Origin: UBA1413 sp964650525
GTDB lineage: Bacteria > Bacteroidota > Bacteroidia > Bacteroidales > Prolixibacteraceae
Reading direction: 5' to 3'
Length of the DNA stretch: 64,000 nt
Assembly (NCBI GenBank): GCA_964650525.1
Contig: CAZYUA010000009.1
Location: 1-64,000 of the forward strand
The notes under the pieces are model-generated. The model saw only the letters and a program-made list of their open reading frames with translations. It was not told the origin of the DNA and ran no database searches. Below are positions 34,164-43,656 of this stretch, piece after piece; the stretch's first letter is position 1; the number at the start of each line of letters is the position of its first letter. The translations under genes and the position numbers were made by a program.

Positions 34164-37100
34164 TTATATTTTCATGTTAACACCCAGACTGAAGGTTTTC
34201 AGCAAGGGATAGGTATTAAACCTGGCAATGGCATCCTCCTTATATTTGAAGGTTGTGACCGGGGACCACAGGTTGGTTCCGGCAAAAAAGATGCGCAATT
34301 CGGGAATTTTCCAACGGTTGGAAATCTTCCTCGGAATGTTGTAAGAAATGTTCAGGTTTTTCAGCCGCAGCTGGTATAGGTCCTTCATCCAGAAATTGGA
34401 TACCCACTGGTTGGAAGTGGCGTAATAGGGACTTGGGTACGCGGCATCGGTATGTTCGGGTGTCCAGAAATCGCTCCAGAAGGAGGGCGCATTAGCCGTA
34501 GCAGTCGGAACAGTCCGGGCCAGTTTGTCAACGACCCTGTTGGCAATGCCATATTCCATGCTCCAAAGCATGCTTACCCGGATGTCTTTCCATCCCCCGC
34601 CGAGGGTTATGTTGGTCGGCAGCAGATGTTTCCATACGAAACGGTCTCCTACCCTTTCGACATATTTCTTATCGAATTCATTGATGACCCCATCGGGTTC
34701 GAACACCGTCCGCGGTTCCCCAATACCGGTGTTACCGGGCCTGCCGATGTCTTCGAAATGGAAGCTTCCCAGGCCTGCAGTCCGGCCTTCGATGCGGTAT
34801 CCGTATCCCCATTTCTCCATCCATTCCGCATTGATCGCATCCAACTGTGCCTGGGTACGAATGATCCCTTTGGTTAAAAGACCCTCTTCGCGGCCGGCTG
34901 CGGAAGTACTCTGCCCGATGGGATATCTGAAGTCGTTCGGCGGGTACTCTGTAGGACGCTCCAGAATCCGGTTGGTTGAAAAGCCGAAAATACCGCTGAT
35001 TTCATAAAAGAGGTCGCGGGTAATCCTGCCCCGGTAGCCCATCGACATATCATAACCCCACGCTTTCAGACGGCCCAGGTTCTCACTGGGCATTTTCCCC
35101 AGCCCTCCGGTTTCCGGAAATTCCACTGTCCGCTGGTCCAGGATGTCGTACTGATACGTGTAAAAGGCATCAGCCGACAGGCTGAGCCGGTTGTCCAGCA
35201 ACTTAAGGTCAATCCCCAGGTTCTGCATCAAGGATTTCTCCCAGGTGACGCCGCTGCTGATGACATCGGTGAGGCCACCCACACCCAGTCCGCCGGCAGG
35301 GGTATCCGTACCAAAAAGAAAACGGCTGGTCGACAAGGCATACTTCCGGTTATACTCATAGGGTGATACTGAACTGAAACCGGTCAACCCAACCGAATAA
35401 CGGAACTTCAGAAAATCGATGAAGGAGAGTTTTTCTTTCGCGAAGTTTTCTTCGGAGGCAACCCACCCCACCGACACCGCCGGGAACAATCCGTCGCGTA
35501 CTCCCGGAGCAAAAAGGGTGGTGGTTTCATACCGGAAGGTGGATTCCAGCAGGTACTTATCGGCATAGGAATAATTGAACCGGAAAACCGCCCCCAGATC
35601 ACCGCTTTCGCCCATCGATCCGGTAGTGAATTTGGTCTGGAAAGCATTCTGGATCTCAAGGCCATAGGTTTCAATGTTTTCGGCCTTGGCATCGAACGAA
35701 TAGCGATTGCCCTCCGACTGCTCATAGGTCAGGAAGGAAGCCAGGCTATGCAGACCGAACTTGCGGGCATAGTTCAGGCTGATATTCAGCTGGTAATTCT
35801 GATTGAATCCGTACGTTTCCTGGATGCGGTTGTTGTTGGTAACCGTTACGGGTTTATCAATCTGATCGCTCAGGATGTATTTGTATTCATTGCCCAGGGG
35901 CTTGAACTGGTATAGGGTGTAAGGGATCAGGTAATCCTTGCCGTAGCTGTGTCCCTCTCTGCGGTTGTAAGAGACCGAAGCCACCAATCCGTCGATTTTG
36001 GGGATCTTGTACGACAGCTTAATGCCCAGGGTATTCCCCTTGTCAACGGAACGCTTGTAACTTTCCGATTCGAAAAGGTAAAGCGGATTAAAGGAGAGGT
36101 TGTTCTTAACCGGATACCCGTTGATATATGCCGGGGTCCATTTGGGGGCCTGCAGCAACTCCTGGAAGAGGTCCTCCATGGTAACGGCACCGGCTCCCGA
36201 AATATAGGGCCTGGTATAATCCCTGTTGTCGAGTGCAATGGTGGCCGACACGGAGAGATTGTCGGTGATTTCGGCATCAAGGCCCAGGCGGTAGGAGATC
36301 TTGCCCACACCCAGGTCGGGGAAATTACCTTCAGTATACACGAAGGTACCTCCCGCATAGTACTTTACCCGGTCGCTGCCCCCGCTGAAATTCAACGTAT
36401 GACGTGAAACCATGGAGCGCTGCCAGACTTCACCGAGCCAGTCAAAATTCTGGTTTTTCATGGCTTCCAGTTCCGTGGGCGAAATCAGGAGGGTCGTATC
36501 GTCGGGATAGCGGGCGTTGATGGCACGGGCATGGTCGAAGGCGCTCATCATTTCGGTCTGCATCGTGGCATCCATGACACCATGGCTGCCCGAGTAACTT
36601 ACCGTCAGCTTGCCCTCCTTCCCTCTTTTTGTCTTGACCAGCACGACACCGTTGGCTCCTTTGCTGCCGTATACAGCTGCCGAAGCATCTTTCAGAACAG
36701 AATAACTCTCAATATCCGACGGGTCGAGAACATCGAATTCCTCCTGCGACACTTCGAATCCATCGATGATATAAAGAGGTGCGGGATCCTTGATACCCGC
36801 TCCCGACCGGCCGAAAGTGGTCTCCGAACGGATGGTCACCCGGGTGGGAGCCCCGGGGTTCCCGGTCGGCTGGGCCGGCGATACCGAAACACCAGCCATT
36901 CGCCCCTCCAGCAAATTGGTCATGCTGATCACCGGGATGTCCTCTATCTCTTTCGACGACATGCTGGAAATGGACCCCAGCAGATTGGCCCGTTTCACCT
37001 CTCCGTAACCGACCACCACCACCTCTTCCAGGTCGGTCACGTCCGACTCCATTGTTATGTTGATTACAGACTTTCCCCGAACTGCGATGTATTCTGTCCG

Positions 37101-37373
37101 GTAACCGATAAAGGAGACCATCAGGGTATCGCCGGGCCTGATCATAAGACGGTAATTTCCATCTACATCGGTAATGGTGCCGTTTAGGGTATTTTTTACC
37201 ACCACGTTAACCCCTATCATCGACTCGCCTGCCTCGTCGGTCACCCTTCCGGTTACCGGCTGGCTCGCCTGCTGTCCGTACAGGAAGCTCGTCATGGAGA
37301 ATCCGCACAGCCATACCAGCAGGAGGGCCACAACCCTTCTGCCACCCACAGGGAATTTGTTTATCCTGTTCAT
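34164..37373 (-). CDS. susC: SusC-like TonB-dependent transporter (SusC2)
   Basis: A 1069-residue outer-membrane transporter. After the signal (VVALLLVWLCGFSMTSFLYG) comes the regulatory-like domain (GRVTDEAGESMIGVNVVV), EEVVVVGYGEVKRANLLGS, the plug with YGSKGANGVVLVKTK, and a barrel ending FSLGVNMKI. It works with SusD2 in uptake of pectin oligosaccharides. The start at 37373 avoids a 12-residue extension lacking signal character. Its 138-bp upstream gap has no clear operator of the LacI type seen elsewhere in the locus. Confidence 0.92.
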   Translation of the reverse strand: MNRINKFPVGGRRVVALLLVWLCGFSMTSFLYGQQASQPVTGRVTDEAGESMIGVNVVVKNTLNGTITDVDGNYRLMIRPGDTLMVSFIGYRTEYIAVRGKSVINITMESDVTDLEEVVVVGYGEVKRANLLGSISSMSSKEIEDIPVISMTNLLEGRMAGVSVSPAQPTGNPGAPTRVTIRSETTFGRSGAGIKDPAPLYIIDGFEVSQEEFDVLDPSDIESYSVLKDASAAVYGSKGANGVVLVKTKRGKEGKLTVSYSGSHGVMDATMQTEMMSAFDHARAINARYPDDTTLLISPTELEAMKNQNFDWLGEVWQRSMVSRHTLNFSGGSDRVKYYAGGTFVYTEGNFPDLGVGKISYRLGLDAEITDNLSVSATIALDNRDYTRPYISGAGAVTMEDLFQELLQAPKWTPAYINGYPVKNNLSFNPLYLFESESYKRSVDKGNTLGIKLSYKIPKIDGLVASVSYNRREGHSYGKDYLIPYTLYQFKPLGNEYKYILSDQIDKPVTVTNNNRIQETYGFNQNYQLNISLNYARKFGLHSLASFLTYEQSEGNRYSFDAKAENIETYGLEIQNAFQTKFTTGSMGESGDLGAVFRFNYSYADKYLLESTFRYETTTLFAPGVRDGLFPAVSVGWVASEENFAKEKLSFIDFLKFRYSVGLTGFSSVSPYEYNRKYALSTSRFLFGTDTPAGGLGVGGLTDVISSGVTWEKSLMQNLGIDLKLLDNRLSLSADAFYTYQYDILDQRTVEFPETGGLGKMPSENLGRLKAWGYDMSMGYRGRITRDLFYEISGIFGFSTNRILERPTEYPPNDFRYPIGQSTSAAGREEGLLTKGIIRTQAQLDAINAEWMEKWGYGYRIEGRTAGLGSFHFEDIGRPGNTGIGEPRTVFEPDGVINEFDKKYVERVGDRFVWKHLLPTNITLGGGWKDIRVSMLWSMEYGIANRVVDKLARTVPTATANAPSFWSDFWTPEHTDAAYPSPYYATSNQWVSNFWMKDLYQLRLKNLNISYNIPRKISNRWKIPELRIFFAGTNLWSPVTTFKYKEDAIARFNTYPLLKTFSLGVNMKI

Positions 37374-37511
37374 ATTCAAATGTTTATATAATTCTCCGTA
37401 ATGTTTCATTCCGGGAAACTCATGAACTAATCCTTTGTATTCCGGGTTCTATACCTACCGGCACTCCTATGTCAGCACCTCAGGATTACACGTCATTTCC
37501 GGGAGGAATTC

Positions 37512-38543
37512 TTATTTAACAAACACTTTTTGCATACCCGCGGCCTTTCCTGCCTGAGCCTTCACCAGGTAAACCCCGGTTCGTAGCCCTGCCGTGGAAA
37601 TCCTGTCTGCATGGGAGGCCTGCCGGACCAATTGGCCGGTTACGTCAAAGACAGCAATTTTGGCACTTTCCGAAACCCGGATGGCACCCGCGGCCATATA
37701 AATCCGCAAACCCTGGCGAGAAAGATGAGAGAGGCCCGAACCGCTGCCAGGGGTGCCATACACCCTCAGATCGTGGATCCTGGCTGTCTGCCCCCCTGCT
37801 TCAAGAAACCGGAGCATGACGTTCCCCGCATAGATCCCGTCTTCCCAAGAAATGCCGTAGGCCGAAGGATCGCATCGGAAGAGGTTGGAAGTTTTAACCC
37901 CGGAGGTGACATCTTTGGTGAAGCTTGCCGTGTAATTGGTACCCGGCTGGTACCGGAGGGTGTCCCAGGTGAACCCGTTATCAAGGCTGAACTCGCATGC
38001 CACGCCCCGTTTGTTTCCCCCGGTACTGGAGTGTGACCACTGGATGACCTCCACAAACTCCAGATCCCGCAGGTCAACGGTGAAATAACCCCTGACTGTC
38101 GGGGCATTTCCTCCCGAAGCACCAAAGTTCCGGCTGATTTCCACGAAACCCCGCGACACGTTTTCGCTGTTGGCTCCGCTCCCCAAGGCCAGGCTGTCCT
38201 TGTAAGCATAGGCTGTCAGCCAGAAAGGAGCAAAAGCACATTGGTTGAAATAATAGCGGATCTTACCATCCGGACTCCCGGCAATATTCACCTCTGCCGT
38301 ATCGTCCCTGAATCCAAGAATCACCTCTTCCTGGGCGCCAAACTTGTTGTCGCTGTTTCCCTCATTCGGATTGGCATCGGTATGGAAAAAGGGAAAACCC
38401 TGGAACCGTTCGCTCAGCACGAGTGGTTCTGAAGGGGATAAAGCACCCCATACGATGCCGGTTCCCGTGTTGGGCTGGGCGAATAGTGCCCCGCCCGCGA
38501 TCCCCAGCATGCAGGTAACCGCCAAAAACCTCTTATAGCTCAT
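37512..38543 (-). CDS. T9SS-secreted beta-sandwich protein, paralogue A
   Basis: A 343-residue secreted protein of unknown function. The start at 38543 gives a signal peptide (MSYKRFLAVTCMLGIAGG). The body, rich in aromatic residues, contains NQCAFAPFWLTAYAYKDS, FVEVIQWSHSS and CEFSLDNGFTWDTLRYQPG, and looks like a carbohydrate-binding sandwich. The last 80 residues are a T9SS sorting domain (ISTAGLRTGVYLVKAQAG). It is clearly paralogous along its length to the next gene upstream. Likely a surface glycan-binding protein (inference). Confidence 0.6.
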   Translation of the reverse strand: MSYKRFLAVTCMLGIAGGALFAQPNTGTGIVWGALSPSEPLVLSERFQGFPFFHTDANPNEGNSDNKFGAQEEVILGFRDDTAEVNIAGSPDGKIRYYFNQCAFAPFWLTAYAYKDSLALGSGANSENVSRGFVEISRNFGASGGNAPTVRGYFTVDLRDLEFVEVIQWSHSSTGGNKRGVACEFSLDNGFTWDTLRYQPGTNYTASFTKDVTSGVKTSNLFRCDPSAYGISWEDGIYAGNVMLRFLEAGGQTARIHDLRVYGTPGSGSGLSHLSRQGLRIYMAAGAIRVSESAKIAVFDVTGQLVRQASHADRISTAGLRTGVYLVKAQAGKAAGMQKVFVK

Positions 38544-38677
38544 TTTACTTGTATTAACGTGTTCCTTCCCCTCCCTAAACCAACAGGTGCCCTTTACCGG
38601 GAATTCATTCTTCCGGATGAAGCACTCCCGGGCAGTGGTTTCACCCGGTTTGCAAGGAATTATCCTTTCGGCCAACC

Positions 38678-39697
38678 CTAATTGACCAGAATCTTGTCTG
38701 TTTTGATCTTATTACCGGCACGCGCTTTCACCAGGTAGATCCCCTCGGGCATCCCTTCGAACGAAACCTGCCGGGTCTGCGAAACGGAGCGTACCATCTG
38801 TCCAGCAATGTTGTAAACCACCACATCCGACATTTCTGAAATCCTCAAAACCCGGCGCGCCATGTGAAATTTCAATTCCTCCGACGTAACGGCTTTAGAT
38901 CCGGTCTGTCCTGTATAGGTCCCATACACCTTCAGGTCGTGAATCCTCAGGGCCTGGTTGCCGGCAATGGTGAAACGGAGCATCACATTCTCGGCGTAGA
39001 TGCCCTCCTCCCAGGTCATACCATAGGCTGAGGGGGTGCAGTTGAAGCTGTTGGAGGTTTTCTGCCCCGATCCCGGGTCTTTGGTGAAGCTGCTGGCCCA
39101 GGCATCCCCGGGCTGGTAGCGCAGGGTATCCCAGGTGGCGCCGTTGTCGAGGCTGAAATCGAGACGCAGACCCCTCCGGGTACCTCCGCAACTGCTGTGC
39201 GAATACTGGAGAACCTCGACAAAATCAATCCTTCGAAGGTCCAGGATGAAATAGCCATCCACCGTGTTGTGAGTGGTGTATTTCCTGCTTATTTCCACAA
39301 ATCCCCTGGAGATGCCGGGGGTGTCAGACCCACTGCCATTATTAACGCTGTCCCTGTATGCATAGGCTGTCGACCAGTTCGGAGCGAAGGCGCACTGGTA
39401 ATACCCGTACCCGACCTTACCAGTTTCGCTTCCCAGAATGGCAACCTCAATGCTGTCGTTTTTGTAGCCCCATTTGGTCACATTCCCATCCCCGTCAACT
39501 TCATTCCGGCTGTTGCTGTCGTTGGTGTTGGCCCGGGAGTGAAAGTGGGTGAAACCTCTGAAATTCTCATTCAGCAGCAAAGGCTCACCAGGGGCCAGGG
39601 TCCCCCAGGTAAGTCCGGTTCCCAAATCCTGGGCTGAAAGGCCCAGGGCTCCGGCCAGAACGGCCGTTACAATCAAAGTAAAGATTCTTCTTTTCAT
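38678..39697 (-). CDS. T9SS-secreted beta-sandwich protein, paralogue B
   Basis: A 339-residue tandem paralogue of the protein at 37512. Both share the opening GTG-WG-L-P-EPL-L-E-F-GF-FH, the YQCAFAP...TAYAYRDS segment, the SHSS...RRG...FSLDNG-TWDTLRYQPG core and a T9SS C-terminus (FEGMPEGIYLVKARAG). No catalytic motif is evident. Repeated use of the same fold just before SusC2 suggests surface capture of the substrate. The 158-bp upstream gap carries two palindromes. Confidence 0.6.
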   Translation of the reverse strand: MKRRIFTLIVTAVLAGALGLSAQDLGTGLTWGTLAPGEPLLLNENFRGFTHFHSRANTNDSNSRNEVDGDGNVTKWGYKNDSIEVAILGSETGKVGYGYYQCAFAPNWSTAYAYRDSVNNGSGSDTPGISRGFVEISRKYTTHNTVDGYFILDLRRIDFVEVLQYSHSSCGGTRRGLRLDFSLDNGATWDTLRYQPGDAWASSFTKDPGSGQKTSNSFNCTPSAYGMTWEEGIYAENVMLRFTIAGNQALRIHDLKVYGTYTGQTGSKAVTSEELKFHMARRVLRISEMSDVVVYNIAGQMVRSVSQTRQVSFEGMPEGIYLVKARAGNKIKTDKILVN

Positions 39698-39791
39698 CTG
39701 TTTAAAATATTTAGTTTCTGTGGTAAATTCCGTGAAACAGATGTAATATCCATGTGGTACATCATGCCGTTTGGTCTCGTCTTAGACGAGA
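39695..39791. promoter_or_regulatory. Palindromes upstream of T9SS paralogue B
   Basis: A 9-bp inverted repeat CATCTGTTT (39695-39703) / AAACAGATG (39735-39743) and a tight palindrome TCTCGTCTTAGACGAGA (39775-39791) lie between the symporter gene and paralogue B. Neither has a T-run on the transcribed strand. They may be operator or mRNA-structure elements for an internal transcript start. Confidence 0.4.
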
Positions 39792-39855
39792 TGGATATTT
39801 CATACCTATTCAATTTTGGGTTGTACAATGTTTTTACGAAAAACGAGGCCAGGAG

Positions 39856-41427
39856 TTATCCTGATGCCTGTTGCTTTTTAAGACGCTGCCAGCCGTACCA
39901 GGTGAGGGAAATATCCACTTTTTCATTCCGGTAGAAAAGACTGGCCGCATAACCCACCACCATCAGAACCAGATGGCTGTAGACCCCGATCATATATTTA
40001 TGATGAGTAAAGTTCAGGTTGCCCAGATCGAGCAGCAGGATTTCCCTGCCGCGGATTTCAATGGGGGTGGAGGTCAGGAGTGCATAACAGGTGAAAAGAA
40101 TGCTGGCCGCAATTCCGAAGAGGATCCCCTTACGGTTGGCTCTCCGGCTGAAGATCCCCAAGAGGAACATTCCGGCGATGCCGCCGGAGAAGATGGCATA
40201 AAGGGTAAAAATGATTCCCAGTACCCCTTCTCCACCGGCCCTGACATAGACCATGGCCACCAGGACAGCTCCTACCCCGGCCAGAACGGTGAAGAGCCGG
40301 CTCATGAACATCTGCCTCTCCTGGGTGACCCCGGATCTCCAGCGCAAGTAGTAATCCTGGAGACAAATGGCCGAAAGACAGTTCAGGTCGGAATCGAGAC
40401 TGGAAAAGGCCGCTGCTATCAGCGCCGACAGAATCAATCCCACCACACCCACCGGAAGACGGGTCATGATGAAAAAGGGAAATACCTCATCCGGTTTGAT
40501 GCCCTCCGGCAGGGGATTTCCGGTGATCTGGTAATAGGAAAACAGGGCCGTACCGATAAACATAAACAGTGCCCAAACGGGAACACTCATCAAAACGCCG
40601 ATCAGGGAGGCCTTGACGGCTTCTTTGTCAGACTTGGCAGTGAGATAGCGCTGCACGATGGTCTGGTCGGTTCCGTATTTCTGGATGGCGTAAAAGACCC
40701 CGTTCAGAGCCATCACTATGAATGTCAGGTTTACAAATTCCAGGTCGAAAGGACCAAACCCCACCTTTCCGTTTGCCTGTGCCACCTGCCAGATTGCACC
40801 GGGTCCTCCTTCCACGGAAAATAACAGGATAACCAGAGCGAGCAGACCCCCGCCGATAAGCAGGAATCCCTGGATCACATCCAGCCATACAACCGCCTCA
40901 ATACCGCCTGCCATGGTAAAAACCACCACAATGAGCCCTATTACCAATACAATATAGAAAGTGTTGATCCCGGTCATAGACCCCAGTGCCATGGCAACCA
41001 GGAAAAGTACGGTCCCCATTTTGGCAAAATGGTTCAATAAAAAACTCAGTGACGTGTAGAGGCGGGCAACATACCCGAACCGCCTCTCAAAATACTCATA
41101 AGCGCTAAGGTGTATGACCTTACGAAACAGGGGCACTATGACCCCGATGATGAAAATCAGCACCAGGGGAACCATCAGCCCCTGCACCAGACGGATCCAG
41201 TTCGAGGCATACCCTTCGCCCGGGTAAGCCAGAAAGGTAACACTGCTGATCAGGGTTGCCAGAATCGACATCCCGATAGCCCAGGCCGGCAGCCTTCCGT
41301 TGGCCTTGAAATATTTCCCGGTATCTTTTTGTTTTTTTGAGAACCATAACCCGATCAACAGCGAAACCAGAAACATGATTACGATGATGGCATAATCCAG
41401 GAAATGAAGCGTCACAGTTTTTTCCAT
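39856..41427 (-). CDS. Sodium/solute symporter (SSS family)
   Basis: A 523-residue membrane protein with about 13-14 hydrophobic segments and SSS motifs (GRLPAWAIGMSILATLISSVTFLAYPGEGY, written in part; TDQTIVQRYLTAKS). It follows the acid-sugar cassette by 8 bp, so it most likely imports the sugar acid that the cassette degrades. It differs from the symporter at 6455, suggesting two distinct monomers are taken up. Na+ coupling is inferred from the family. Confidence 0.9.
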   Translation of the reverse strand: MEKTVTLHFLDYAIIVIMFLVSLLIGLWFSKKQKDTGKYFKANGRLPAWAIGMSILATLISSVTFLAYPGEGYASNWIRLVQGLMVPLVLIFIIGVIVPLFRKVIHLSAYEYFERRFGYVARLYTSLSFLLNHFAKMGTVLFLVAMALGSMTGINTFYIVLVIGLIVVVFTMAGGIEAVVWLDVIQGFLLIGGGLLALVILLFSVEGGPGAIWQVAQANGKVGFGPFDLEFVNLTFIVMALNGVFYAIQKYGTDQTIVQRYLTAKSDKEAVKASLIGVLMSVPVWALFMFIGTALFSYYQITGNPLPEGIKPDEVFPFFIMTRLPVGVVGLILSALIAAAFSSLDSDLNCLSAICLQDYYLRWRSGVTQERQMFMSRLFTVLAGVGAVLVAMVYVRAGGEGVLGIIFTLYAIFSGGIAGMFLLGIFSRRANRKGILFGIAASILFTCYALLTSTPIEIRGREILLLDLGNLNFTHHKYMIGVYSHLVLMVVGYAASLFYRNEKVDISLTWYGWQRLKKQQASG

Positions 41428-41435
41428 ATGGGTAA

Positions 41436-42605
41436 TTAAAGTGAAGTTTCCAGTATATCAGGGATCAGGTTTGCCGGCCAGGGGTAACTGCCCGGTTTGG
41501 TGGTAATGCAGAGATCAGGGTAATTGTCCACATGCATCTGAATAATTCCCCTGTCTAGTTCCCTGCAGGGATATAACTTCCATATGCCCAGTTTACCGAG
41601 AATTTCCGAAGTGGTGGCTCCGCCTTCAATAAACAGGTCGGTAAGGCTGGTCTGCCCCATAACCCTGCTCACTAGTTCAGCGGTTTTCTCCCTTACGCGC
41701 TGCGTAATCTCCTTTCCATTGTTGAAATGGTGATCGGCCAGCACCAGCACTTTCAGATTTTTTTGGAGGCAGGAAACCACATCGCCAACCCATTTTTCGA
41801 AAGAATCAGTACTGGTTTCCGTTCCGGCATACACTTCTTCCGGCATATTCTTACGCACGATTCCTGCACATTGAAAACGCGGTTCCATGTCTGAACTTTT
41901 CGGGAAAGTACTGCCCAGAACAAACAAGGAGCGGGCCCCCGGAGAGATACGACCGTTGCCGGCCACCGGCAACTTAAGATAATCGTTGCCCAAAAGGGTA
42001 TCAAAAAAACCGGCACCACCGGCAGCCACGGTGTCGGAATCCATCCTCCGTGCCCATTCACGTAAATCTTCCAGACTGGTAACATCGCCGGCAATCAACC
42101 CTGTTTCAGGCAGCTCCTCAGTATGTTTCCTGGAGACAACCCCATACCTGCCCTTTCCAATGATATCAATAACCGACGAAGAGGTACCGGGGAAATCAGG
42201 ATCATCAGAAAAATGGGTCTTTGACAGGGGAACCGAATGGATCGAGAAGTGCCCGTTTTCGATAATCCTGCCAAAATGGGGATTCCCGGCAACAATGATC
42301 GCCCTCTTCTTTCCCGATGCCCGGATTTGCGCCAGAAGTTCAGCAGCAATATTTCCCCGCATGACTGAATCAAGCTTTTTAAAGATGTACCTGGGCCGGA
42401 GATCCGCCAGTTGTTTGGTTATCTTTTCAAGCTTCTTTGCTGCCTGTCCGGGAGTCAAAGAGCGTGTGTCAGCAGAAACGATCAGCAAATCAGCATTATA
42501 ATCGCTCGACACTCTGGTTTCAATGATGATGCGAAAACCATAACGAAGGCCGATACCGCCAATTTCAGCAGCTCCCGTGAAATCATCTGCAATAACCGCT
42601 ATCAT
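41436..42605 (-). CDS. Four-carbon acid sugar kinase (DUF1537 family)
   Basis: A 389-residue DUF1537 kinase. The N-terminal domain begins AVIADDFTGAAEIGG, the family's substrate-binding signature. The C-terminal nucleotide-binding domain carries DLFIEGGATTSEILGKLGI. Studied members (DtnK, LtnK, OtnK, OiaK types) phosphorylate threonate, erythronate, 3-oxo-tetronates or 3-oxo-isoapionate. The start at 42605 leaves 7 bp to the PdxA2 stop; a longer start would overlap it. Partnered with PdxA2, it probably makes a 4-phospho-sugar acid. Confidence 0.88.
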   Translation of the reverse strand: MIAVIADDFTGAAEIGGIGLRYGFRIIIETRVSSDYNADLLIVSADTRSLTPGQAAKKLEKITKQLADLRPRYIFKKLDSVMRGNIAAELLAQIRASGKKRAIIVAGNPHFGRIIENGHFSIHSVPLSKTHFSDDPDFPGTSSSVIDIIGKGRYGVVSRKHTEELPETGLIAGDVTSLEDLREWARRMDSDTVAAGGAGFFDTLLGNDYLKLPVAGNGRISPGARSLFVLGSTFPKSSDMEPRFQCAGIVRKNMPEEVYAGTETSTDSFEKWVGDVVSCLQKNLKVLVLADHHFNNGKEITQRVREKTAELVSRVMGQTSLTDLFIEGGATTSEILGKLGIWKLYPCRELDRGIIQMHVDNYPDLCITTKPGSYPWPANLIPDILETSL

Positions 42606-42612
42606 TGGGATT

Positions 42613-43656
42613 TTACTTTTTTTTGTTTTGAACCAACCGGATCGCATATTCAATCGCCTGGATCAATGCACGGGGACTGGCTATACCTTTTCCAGCTATT
42701 TCAAAGGCAGTCCCATGGTCGACGGAAGTTCGTATGACAGGCAATCCCAGGGTGATGTTCACCCCGCTTACCCGTTTCATGGAGTCTTTATGGACATCCC
42801 ATTCAAATCCACTCATCTTAAAGGGGATATGCCCCTGGTCGTGGTACATGGCCACACACCCGTCGAACTTTCCCCCAGCGGCCAAGGCAAATAAGGTATC
42901 AGGGGGCACCGGGCCTGTAACATCCATGCCAAGTTGCACTGCCTGGTCGATGGCAGGCCTGATTTCACGGATCTCCTCATCCCCGAACAACCCTTCATCC
43001 CCGGCATGGGGATTCAATCCTGCCACTCCGATCCGGGGCTTGGGAATTCCCAAATTTTTCAAACCATCGTTCAATATAAATATTGTTTCGAGAATTCTTT
43101 CCCTTTTGACCAGATCGCAGGCTTTGCGCAACGGCACGTGGGTGCTTACATGAACGACCCGGAGTTTATCATCAGCCAGCAACATTGCATATCCGGACGA
43201 GCCGGTGTAATGGGCAAAAATCTCGGTATGTCCTGCAAAGGGATGGCCGGCATCGTGAATGGCCTTCTTGTGTATCGGATTGGTGACAACACCATCTACT
43301 TCACCCTCCATCGCCAGCTGAATAGCCTTCACAATGCACCGGAAGGCAATATCCCCGGCCTGAGCTGAAATCTCACCAGTGCGGATTTCCTCCCGGTTTG
43401 CAACGGGCAGGTTTAACACGTTCATGACTCCTTTTTCGAAGCTGGCTTCCCCGGCACTCCTGATTTCCCGGATGCACAGGTCACTACCGGTCAGTTGGAT
43501 GGCCTCCCGCATAATTCCGGAATTACCCACCAACAAAAGCCTGGATGCCAGGTCAGGTTCTCCCGCCGAAAAAGCTTTTACAGCAATTTCAGGGCCGATT
43601 CCGGCAGGGTCGCCCATGGTGACTGCCAGCAGGGGGGGTACCGACCTGTAGCTCAT
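42613..43656 (-). CDS. pdxA2: PdxA2-type 4-phospho-sugar-acid dehydrogenase
   Basis: A 347-residue PdxA-family NAD-dependent dehydrogenase. Motifs include MGDPAGIGPEI, AGHTEIFAHYTG, GLNPHAGDEGLFGDEE and MYHDQGHIPFKM, covering the substrate and metal sites. Placement directly upstream of a DUF1537 kinase marks it as the catabolic PdxA2 type, not the pyridoxal-synthesis PdxA. In known pathways it oxidises threonate 4-phosphate, and decarboxylation then yields dihydroxyacetone phosphate. It overlaps the aldolase gene by 4 bp. Confidence 0.88.
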   Translation of the reverse strand: MSYRSVPPLLAVTMGDPAGIGPEIAVKAFSAGEPDLASRLLLVGNSGIMREAIQLTGSDLCIREIRSAGEASFEKGVMNVLNLPVANREEIRTGEISAQAGDIAFRCIVKAIQLAMEGEVDGVVTNPIHKKAIHDAGHPFAGHTEIFAHYTGSSGYAMLLADDKLRVVHVSTHVPLRKACDLVKRERILETIFILNDGLKNLGIPKPRIGVAGLNPHAGDEGLFGDEEIREIRPAIDQAVQLGMDVTGPVPPDTLFALAAGGKFDGCVAMYHDQGHIPFKMSGFEWDVHKDSMKRVSGVNITLGLPVIRTSVDHGTAFEIAGKGIASPRALIQAIEYAIRLVQNKKK

